Source of the DNA: Neotamlana sedimentorum
GTDB lineage: Bacteria; Bacteroidota; Bacteroidia; Flavobacteriales; Flavobacteriaceae
Assembly (NCBI RefSeq): GCF_000943565.1
Contig: NZ_JTDW01000003.1
Coordinates: forward strand, 62,001 to 126,000
DNA length: 64,000 nucleotides
Direction of reading: 5' to 3'
Shown: positions 7,612 to 13,899 of the stretch, piece by piece
How positions within the stretch are numbered: the first letter of the stretch is position 1
Layout: each line of letters begins with the position of its first letter
The notes under the pieces: generated by a model
The model's database searches: none
What the model was told of the DNA's origin: nothing
The model's input: the letters and a program-made list of their open reading frames with translations, nothing else
Translations under genes and position numbers: made by a program

Positions 7612-8598
7612 CTACATACAGGCTTTTTCCAGCTTCACCATCTGCATCCTTTCATTTTCAGATAATTTTGATAAAATGTTGGACGCTTCATTCACATATT
7701 TAATGTTCTTTGTTGTTCCTGCCTGATAAAATAAGTCTGAAACAGTTTTCCATTGTTCTGCAATTTTTGAATATTCCAGATAGGCCTCTTCAATTTCAGC
7801 TGATTTCAATAATTCGGCACTTTCTTTTAAGAAATCCCGATATAGATTTCTGAATAATGAACCTCCAGTTCCAGCGTTTTCCATTAGGCTTGCAGACATT
7901 TGAAATTCATCCTTCACATTATTACTGTTTTGAAACCATTTTTTGATTTCCGAACTTGTTTTCAGAATTCCTTTGTAACCGATATTTTTGATTGGTGGAT
8001 TGAGAAATTCAGTAGCATTATTTTTTATCGCTTGTTTTACGGCTTTTTTCAAGTCGGTCATCGGCTCTTTTTTTTGAATTGTATAGCTTCTGTTTTTTGA
8101 GGACATTGGGCCTTTTTCATTTCTCGCCAATTGAAGGCTTTTTAAAGTCGTTTTGACTTTTCCGCCTTGTTGGTTAGTGTCAATCAAATAGGCAAATTCT
8201 TTATCATAGCCGTAAAACGCAACATAATGACCTGCAAAATGAAATTTGCTTGTGAAATATTCTAAATGGTAACAGTCCAATTTTAGTCCGACAGTATTGC
8301 CTTGGTCGATATGTTTTTTAACATTTTCCCAGGCTTTCGTTTTCGAGGAAGTTTCTTCAACCTCCAAATGTAGGTTTAAGTTCTTGCAGATATTTTCTGT
8401 CACTAGATCCGTTTTAATACGACCGCCAATAAAGGGAAAATCCAACGTTTTCATATTCCAAAAGATGAATCCAAGACCTTCGCCCAATCCAAAAAGCATA
8501 GGTTCGGAAAACTCTACTCCCATTTGCTTTAATAGCGTTCCGGTTGCGGTTGTCTCGCAATGTTGCCCTTTAAAATGTTTAAAATCCTCAACTTTCAT
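7612..8598 (-). CDS. BtrH-N/DUF4872 papain-fold protein
   Basis: A 328-residue cytoplasmic protein of the BtrH N-terminal domain family, a papain-like fold known from the butirosin acyltransferase BtrH, followed by a DUF4872-type helical region. The nucleophile is Cys14 in FKGQHCETTATG. The catalytic His is in FAGHYVAFYGYD, and the following DTNQQGG supplies an Asp. An ATG at 8664 would overlap the upstream gene and add a non-family sequence, so I chose the ATG at 8598, where the homologous MKVEDFKHFKG begins. It lies 34 bases after the aspartic-protease gene and is probably cotranscribed with it. Whether it is an acyltransferase or a peptidase cannot be told. Confidence 0.75.
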   Translation of the reverse strand: MKVEDFKHFKGQHCETTATGTLLKQMGVEFSEPMLFGLGEGLGFIFWNMKTLDFPFIGGRIKTDLVTENICKNLNLHLEVEETSSKTKAWENVKKHIDQGNTVGLKLDCYHLEYFTSKFHFAGHYVAFYGYDKEFAYLIDTNQQGGKVKTTLKSLQLARNEKGPMSSKNRSYTIQKKEPMTDLKKAVKQAIKNNATEFLNPPIKNIGYKGILKTSSEIKKWFQNSNNVKDEFQMSASLMENAGTGGSLFRNLYRDFLKESAELLKSAEIEEAYLEYSKIAEQWKTVSDLFYQAGTTKNIKYVNEASNILSKLSENERMQMVKLEKACM

Positions 8599-8632
8599 CC
8601 TTGTTTTGATATTTTTTTTAGCAATTGCATAA

Positions 8633-9892
8633 CTAATTTTTAAGTAGTAGATAATTATGTTCAAAACTTATAGTCACACTTTCATAATTTTTAAGTAAAT
8701 CTTGACCAATATTCCCATAAAATTCTTTTCCTAATATGTGGTCATTTTCTATATCTACTTCGACATTATTAAACTTTACATCCTTATCACCGAGGTTCAA
8801 TACGATGTTTTCCAACACAATTGCTTTGTATTCTCTACTTCCGCCTGCGCTCTCTAGCTTCCTATTTTCTGATTTTTCATTTCTTAAGGTGGTTTTAAAT
8901 GTCTCATAAAATTGCTTTGAAAATTGTGATTGTTGAGCACCTGTATCTAAAATAAAAGGAATTGTTTTTTGTTGGTAATTCATTAGAATGATAGGGTGTA
9001 GTGATTCTACGAATAGGTTTTTTCTAAGTTCACTTTTATTTTCCGCTCCTTTTGAAACAACAAGTCTATCAGAAAAAATCTCAATGGTGCCAAGTTCTTT
9101 TGCAATGGGAAATCCGATAATGCCGTTTATTTTGTACGCACCATTCGCAAATGTGAGGGCTTCATTTTTAAAAACCAGAAAAGGCACATTTTCAATTAGG
9201 ATTCCATTTATGATTAACTCTTTTGCCAATGCAATTTTAATGTCATTGTCAATGCCGTTAAATCCTTTTATTTTTATTCCTAAATCATCCATAAAAATCA
9301 TTTCCAATTCTATAGCGACACTTTCCTGAATACTCGAGATACCAGCTCCGGTATCAAAAACAAAATTCATTTTTTTTCCGTTTGATTCAATTTCGACATT
9401 GGGTAGTTGTGCCAAATCGCGAGTAACAGGTATGCTTGTTCTGTTAAATTGATGAACTTTTTGAGGTTTTTGCGCTTTTAAGGTTTTCCATATTTTTGCT
9501 GCATTTGCTTCATCATCTACATCCTCAGATTTTATAAATGAGCGGTATTTTGAGGTTAATTCGGTTGCGGTACTGTAAGCGTTTTGATAATCGAATAGTT
9601 TGATATAATTATCATTTCGTAACTTCACTATTTCGTAGGACAAACTATCTGGAATTTGATTTTCTTCTAATTGCAAGCTGTCGAGATACTGATTGGATTC
9701 TCTAGGTTTGTTGGTCACGTTTGAGAATACAGCTTTATAAAAATAATAAAGCGAAGAGTTTGGGTCGTTGTTTTCAGATTCTAGTCTCTGATACTGTTTC
9801 TTTTTAAATAGCAAAAGTAACTCTGAATTATGTACTTCGCTATTGCAGCACAATAAGAGCAAAACCGCGATACTGAAATAAAATTTATACAT
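8633..9892 (-). CDS. Lipoprotein with two retropepsin-like aspartic protease domains
   Basis: A 419-residue envelope protein. The N-terminus MYKFYFSIAVLLLLCCNSE is a lipoprotein signal with Cys15 or Cys16 as lipid anchor. Residues 20-150 are helical, perhaps TPR-like. Two aspartic-protease half-domains follow: FVFDTGAGISS (about 179-189) with a flap and IIGFPIAKELG, then PFILDTGAQQSQF (about 312-324) with 'GNIGQDLLKNY'. Each has the DTG catalytic triad, so two lobes in one chain could form a pepsin-like active site without dimerisation. It precedes the BtrH-like gene and may share an operon with it. The protease call is solid; the substrate is unknown. Confidence 0.8.
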   Translation of the reverse strand: MYKFYFSIAVLLLLCCNSEVHNSELLLLFKKKQYQRLESENNDPNSSLYYFYKAVFSNVTNKPRESNQYLDSLQLEENQIPDSLSYEIVKLRNDNYIKLFDYQNAYSTATELTSKYRSFIKSEDVDDEANAAKIWKTLKAQKPQKVHQFNRTSIPVTRDLAQLPNVEIESNGKKMNFVFDTGAGISSIQESVAIELEMIFMDDLGIKIKGFNGIDNDIKIALAKELIINGILIENVPFLVFKNEALTFANGAYKINGIIGFPIAKELGTIEIFSDRLVVSKGAENKSELRKNLFVESLHPIILMNYQQKTIPFILDTGAQQSQFSKQFYETFKTTLRNEKSENRKLESAGGSREYKAIVLENIVLNLGDKDVKFNNVEVDIENDHILGKEFYGNIGQDLLKNYESVTISFEHNYLLLKN

Positions 9893-9963
9893 ATAAATTT
9901 TGATTTGATTTTTTTATTATATAATCGGTTTTTGAACCTGAGAATGAATCTAAAAGGTGTTCT

Positions 9964-10386
9964 TTAGTTGGGTGAATAAGGTTTTAAATTTTCAATCATC
10001 TGGCTCAATGTTGAAATCGTAGTCTCATAAGCTTCATCATTAATGCCTTTCATTGCTGCAACCTTAATTTCTTCTTGAATTTTTAAAACCTCGGAATAGG
10101 CCATTTTCCCTTTTCGGGTAATTTGATAACCGCTGTTTACTGAAGAGATTAGCCCCTCATTTTCAAAATGTTCAATTAAAGTTTTGATTTCATTTTCTTT
10201 AGTGAAAAAGCTTAAAAAATCAGTGATTGCTGTTTCGGTGGTTATTTCGTTTTCTTTCAAATAATTTAGAAATTGCCATTCAAGTCTGTTGAAAGAACCA
10301 TAGTCTTTTGTGGTTCTTGTTAGGTTTGTAAATACATCATTCGTTATTTTTACCCAAGCTCCAATAGATTTTTGTGCTGTGTTCAT
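9964..10386 (-). CDS. MarR-like winged-helix protein
   Basis: This is a 140-residue protein with a winged-helix pattern: 'YGSFNRLEWQFLNYLKENE', ITDFLSFFTKENEIKTLIEHF (recognition region), then FENEGLISSVNSGYQITRKG (wing). C-terminal helices would allow dimerisation as in MarR proteins. It is likely to be a small transcriptional regulator of its neighbours, either the FMN reductase upstream or the aspartic-protease/BtrH pair downstream, all on the minus strand. The similarity to MarR is by pattern only, and the ligand is unknown. The start ATG at 10386 is unambiguous. Confidence 0.65.
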   Translation of the reverse strand: MNTAQKSIGAWVKITNDVFTNLTRTTKDYGSFNRLEWQFLNYLKENEITTETAITDFLSFFTKENEIKTLIEHFENEGLISSVNSGYQITRKGKMAYSEVLKIQEEIKVAAMKGINDEAYETTISTLSQMIENLKPYSPN

Positions 10387-10447
10387 AGCTCGTTTATTTA
10401 TTCAGATTAGTAATTGTCTACAAAGGTTAATTTTAAGAGTCGGCTTT

Positions 10448-11017
10448 CTATTTCTTTGTTTTCTCCAAAAGAAGTGTAGCTTCTTTTTTGGTTACAATGG
10501 CTTCTGAAAACCACAGGAATTCATCGATGAATTTCTTTGCATCCTTCGTGACAGAAGAGTTCAAGGAACTATAATCGTCAGAAAATGCGCTCTGTATTTC
10601 TGGCACCAGTAATTTTAAAGGCATAGGGTAAGCGCCCAAACTCAATATTAGTTGCTGTAAATGTGTGGACGCGTTGATGCCTGCCATTTTACCAGCAGAA
10701 GCAGTTGCTACCCCTATTGGTTTTTTATGAAATTCACGCCAGTAATAATCTAATAAATTTTTTAAAGCACCAGAATAACTGCCGTGATACTCAGGCGTCA
10801 CAAAAATGAGAGCTTCTGCTTTGGATATGACAGAACCTATATTTTCAACATTCGAAATATCGGTTCCTACCTGACCGTAAATAGGTAACGGGGTCAAAGT
10901 TAAATCAACAATCTTCGTGTCTTGCCCTAGTTCATTAAGCTTATTCCTTAAAAAATATGCAAGCCTGTGAGATTGTCTCTCTTGGCGCACGCTACCGAGT
11001 ATTATGGTTATATTCAT
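10448..11017 (-). CDS. NADPH-dependent FMN reductase family protein
   Basis: A 189-residue flavodoxin-like oxidoreductase. The FMN phosphate-binding loop is GSVRQERQSHRLA (residues 8-20). The family block TPEYHGSYSGALKNLLDYY is present, as is KPIGVATASAGKMAGI. It would reduce FMN or quinone-type substrates with NAD(P)H in the cytoplasm. The frame continues upstream to 11086, but that part is not family-like. The ATG at 11017 has an AAAGGA ribosome-binding site six bases upstream, so I chose it. It lies 62 bases before the MarR-like gene and 134 after the AraC gene. Links to regulation by either are plausible but not shown. Confidence 0.85.
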   Translation of the reverse strand: MNITIILGSVRQERQSHRLAYFLRNKLNELGQDTKIVDLTLTPLPIYGQVGTDISNVENIGSVISKAEALIFVTPEYHGSYSGALKNLLDYYWREFHKKPIGVATASAGKMAGINASTHLQQLILSLGAYPMPLKLLVPEIQSAFSDDYSSLNSSVTKDAKKFIDEFLWFSEAIVTKKEATLLLEKTKK

Positions 11018-11151
11018 CTGTTCCTTTGTTCTGGCTGGCATTCTTTTAAAAGCATAGCATTGCCAATTACAAATACAAAAGAACATTTATTTAAAGAAAC
11101 TCGTTATGTGGTTAACTCCGTAAAAATGGTAATTTTTGCGGTTCTCTAAAA

Positions 11152-12012
11152 TCACAATTTTCTATATGAAAGTGGGGTCATTCCTTCGTGCTTTTTGAAA
11201 GCTTTGGTAAAATAGGAAGTATCATCGTACCCTAGCCAAAAACAAATTTCTTGTACTGTCATACTCGTTTGGCGCAATAGACTCTTTGCTTCTAAAAAAA
11301 TATGTTGGAGGATGAGAGACTTTGCAGTATTTCCCGTTTCAGAAAGTAATACTTCACTTAAATATTTTGGACTTATGTTCAATTTATCTGCGTAAAAGGC
11401 TACCTCTTTATTTTCTTGAAAGTAAACAGGGATTAATTTTTTGAAATCAGAGGTCAGCTTTTCTTTTTGGGACGTATTTCGAAATTGGCTGTCATCAATC
11501 CGATGACAGCGTTTTACCAACATTAAAATTGAATAAATAATGCCTGGCACCAAGTCATCGTTATCACTCAAATCCTTAAGGGACTGAAATAATACTTTAA
11601 AATTTTCAACGTTTTGGTTTGATATATTTATTACGTGATTTCCTCCAGCATTGAAACACGACATCTCTTTTAAGAATGAAGGTTTTAAACCATCTTTAAA
11701 AAGTTCTTCTGTAAAATAAATCGTATCGTGGACTGCCTGATATTCTCCCTTCCATTGGCATACTATACCGGGTCCAATAGTAACTAGACTGCCAGTATCA
11801 GTATAATATTTCATACTGCCAATTTGAAATGGTCTTCTTTTGCCAGAGTATGTGATGCCAATTCCATACGCAAAGGTTCTAAATGGAAAGTTTATAGATG
11901 CTTGCTTATAAGTGTCTTGATTGGCAAGAAAATAAGGTGTACTCAAAGAATGGGCTCTTAATTCCTTTAAATGCTCATAAATATTGAATTTATTTAAATT
12001 TTGATTTTTCAT
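11152..12012 (-). CDS. AraC-family transcriptional regulator
   Basis: A 286-residue regulator. The N-terminal about 170 residues form a cupin-like sensing domain (FAYGIGITYSGKRRPFQIGS, VTIGPGIVCQWKGEY). The C-terminal AraC DNA-binding domain has two HTH motifs: VAFYADKLNISPKYLSEVLL, and 'VQEICFWLGYDDTSYFTKAF' with the terminal HEGMTPLSYRK signature. The arrangement with the FMN reductase gene downstream on the same strand resembles the many AraC/oxidoreductase pairs in which the regulator controls its neighbour. The inducer cannot be told. It lies 23 bases downstream of the integrase gene in the same orientation. Confidence 0.85.
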   Translation of the reverse strand: MKNQNLNKFNIYEHLKELRAHSLSTPYFLANQDTYKQASINFPFRTFAYGIGITYSGKRRPFQIGSMKYYTDTGSLVTIGPGIVCQWKGEYQAVHDTIYFTEELFKDGLKPSFLKEMSCFNAGGNHVINISNQNVENFKVLFQSLKDLSDNDDLVPGIIYSILMLVKRCHRIDDSQFRNTSQKEKLTSDFKKLIPVYFQENKEVAFYADKLNISPKYLSEVLLSETGNTAKSLILQHIFLEAKSLLRQTSMTVQEICFWLGYDDTSYFTKAFKKHEGMTPLSYRKL

Positions 12013-12035
12013 TTATTAAAAAAGTTGTTGTATGA

Positions 12036-13247
12036 TCAAAAATCAATAACACTATCCAAAGCATCATCAGCATCTTTGTGGATGAAATTAGCTTGGTATT
12101 TTATTGTGGTAGTGACGGATGAGTGTCTATAAAGCTTTTGAAGCATTTTAATCGGAATCTTATCTTCTGAAATGTGACCGAAGCTGTGCCTTGCAATATG
12201 CATAGTTACTTTTTTAGTAATTTTTGCTTTTTTCGCGACCTCTATCAAATATTTGTTGAATTTTTTTGTAGCTGTTTTGGTTTTTGCATAAACATCTTTT
12301 GCATCGTTGATATCCGCTTTTTTCATTTCGGGAAAAATAAAATCATCATTGTTCTGCTTTTCTGATTTGTAATTTTCCAAAATAGAGAAAACTTTTTCCG
12401 GTATTTTGAGGGAAAGTAATTTGGAATTCTTGTTCATACGGTAATGAAGCCTTCCGTCATAAATATCCGACCACCTAATTTTAAGAATATCAGCAGCTCT
12501 TATTCCAGCAAAATAGAAACTGAAAAGCCAAACGTTTCGGGCGTGAATTTCGTTTTTAGTAAGATTTGTTGTAGACTCGAATGACTTAATTTCCTTTTTT
12601 GTCAAACCAATTTTTTCTGTTTCGGGAAATTTTATTCTAATCTTACCAGATCCAAAGGGATAAAGCTTTCTATCAACAATTCCCGTTTTTATGGCCCTGT
12701 TGTAAATTGTTCTTATGACTACAAGATTATTAACTATAGACCTTTCTGAAAGATTTAATTTCTTGAGATAAATTTTGAATTTTCTCAAAAAGGCTTCGTC
12801 TATTTCTTGAAAGGTCAACTGCTTGGATTTGTAAAAGTTTATAACGTGATTAACACGAGCCTTATCTGCTGACAGTTGAGATAGTTTTTTATTTGATTCA
12901 AGCTCGGAAAGAATATCGTTTGCAACTTCGTAAAAGGTGTTTGCTTTAGTATCCGTGTAAAGAACTTCTTTAATCTGATTTGCGGAAAAGTCCTTTTTGT
13001 CAGACTGTAAATCTACAAGAGCTTTATTAGCCTCTAAAAGCTTTGTAGAAATCAAATTATTTAATCTGTCTGCATTATTATGGGATTTTCTAACTCGTAG
13101 GTTCTTCTCATCCCAATCTTTTAAATCGATATAATGACCAACATAATGATATGTTGACCGACGGTTTTTTGTAATACGGATTGCCAAAGGATAAAGGCCT
13201 TCTTTATTAGCTTTTTTTCTTATAACAACTTTTGCATTTGAGGCCAT
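12036..13247 (-). CDS. Tyrosine recombinase (integrase) of the mobile element
   Basis: A 403-residue site-specific recombinase of the Bacteroidota element type. The N-terminal arm-binding domain has VVIRKKANKEGLYPLAIRIT (7-26), and a SAM-like core-binding domain covers about 105-190. The catalytic residues are Arg250 (FAGIRAADILK), His350 and Arg353 (HIARH), His375 and the nucleophile Tyr384 (TIKYQ). All are present, so it should be active. It lies about 150 bases from a tRNA-Leu 3' fragment, its likely attachment scar. Upstream on its 5' side is an 11-base-period direct repeat that may be an arm or control site. The AraC gene follows after 23 bases. Confidence 0.95.
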   Translation of the reverse strand: MASNAKVVIRKKANKEGLYPLAIRITKNRRSTYHYVGHYIDLKDWDEKNLRVRKSHNNADRLNNLISTKLLEANKALVDLQSDKKDFSANQIKEVLYTDTKANTFYEVANDILSELESNKKLSQLSADKARVNHVINFYKSKQLTFQEIDEAFLRKFKIYLKKLNLSERSIVNNLVVIRTIYNRAIKTGIVDRKLYPFGSGKIRIKFPETEKIGLTKKEIKSFESTTNLTKNEIHARNVWLFSFYFAGIRAADILKIRWSDIYDGRLHYRMNKNSKLLSLKIPEKVFSILENYKSEKQNNDDFIFPEMKKADINDAKDVYAKTKTATKKFNKYLIEVAKKAKITKKVTMHIARHSFGHISEDKIPIKMLQKLYRHSSVTTTIKYQANFIHKDADDALDSVIDF

Positions 13248-13282
13248 ACCTTTAAATTTAGATTATAAAGATAATCATTTTT

Positions 13283-13303
13283 GGTACAACATAGGTACAA
13301 CAT
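13283..13303. repeat. Tandem GGTACAACAT repeat upstream of integrase
   Basis: GGTACAACAT at 13283-13292 and again at 13294-13303, an 11-base period that places both copies on the same face of the helix. It lies 36 bases upstream of the integrase ATG and about 100 bases from the attachment scar. It may be an integrase arm-type site or an operator for the integrase promoter. Confidence 0.4.
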
Positions 13304-13398
13304 TTATTGATTTTAAATCATATCAGATATAATAATATAATATTAAACATCTATTAAACAATTGATTATGAATGAATATGATAAAATGTATAGTCAAA

Positions 13399-13457
13399 TA
13401 CGCTGGATTCAAAATCCAGTTTCTTCGGAAGTGTGGGTTCGATTCCCACCTTGAGTA
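13399..13457 (+). tRNA. tRNA-Leu(CAA) 3' fragment, attachment-site remnant
   Basis: Anticodon stem CTGGA/TCCAG (13403-13407, 13415-13419) closes loop TTCAAAA with anticodon CAA at 13410-13412. A class-II variable arm follows, then the T-arm GTGGG-TTCGATT-CCCAC (13433-13449) and the acceptor 3' strand CTTGAGT plus discriminator A. The matching 5' acceptor strand ACTCAAG and the D-arm are absent upstream, so this is a partial tRNA. It borders the integrase gene. This is the expected chromosomal remnant when an element inserts in a tRNA, and the complete gene should lie at the other end, left of this window. CCA is not encoded. Confidence 0.85.
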
Positions 13458-13475
13458 CATATTTTTTATTAAAAC

Positions 13476-13510
13476 ACCCTATTTTCAAGGATTTTGAGAG
13501 TAGGGTTTTT
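13476..13510 (+). terminator. Intrinsic terminator of the original tRNA-Leu gene
   Basis: ACCCTA (13476-13481) pairs with TAGGGT (13501-13506) around an inner AT-rich stem, followed by a run of T. It lies 19 bases after the tRNA fragment, so it probably terminated the intact tRNA transcript before insertion of the element. Confidence 0.55.
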
Positions 13511-13899
13511 ATTTGTGCCAACAAAGTGTACTACATTTGTTAAAAACCTTACTAATAGACTATGTTAAAAGCCCATAATAAATTGGGGTGAAGCTTTAAA
13601 GTGTTATAAATTAAAAGATAAAAACGAATCCTTTTGAAAATAACTAATTTTTATAGTTACCTTTTATGCTTAAATTTATAATAATTGAGAATAGATTAAA
13701 GTGCTATTCACAATAGAAACAAAATTAAATAAACAGTTAAATTTAAACTAAGATGATATTTCTGTGGTATATGATTTACAGTTAAAATAAAGATATAAAA
13801 TGGCAGTGATATATAATTTCTGTGCCGTTTTTATTATTAAATTTAAGTTGATTCCAATTACTAAACCGTCAGATAAATTAATATTAATATCTTCGAAAA
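13511..13899. other. Non-coding region between element scar and fructan regulator
   Basis: An AT-rich stretch of about 390 bases without a convincing gene. It should hold the promoter of the hybrid regulator. A hairpin at 13797-13831 is listed separately. I see no insertion sequence or long repeat here. Confidence 0.6.
13797..13831 (+). terminator. Terminator-like hairpin in the leader of the hybrid regulator gene
   Basis: AAAATGGCA (13797-13805) pairs with TGCCGTTTT (13823-13831) with one wobble, followed by TTATTATT. It lies about 70 bases before the regulator ATG. It is either the end of a lost upstream transcript or a leader element. The stem is visible; its function is not. Confidence 0.35.

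Noticed and set aside
13380-13460. Complete tRNA-Leu gene
   Set aside because: The 3' half folds well, but no D-arm or 5' acceptor strand matching CTTGAGT is present upstream, so I call it a remnant.
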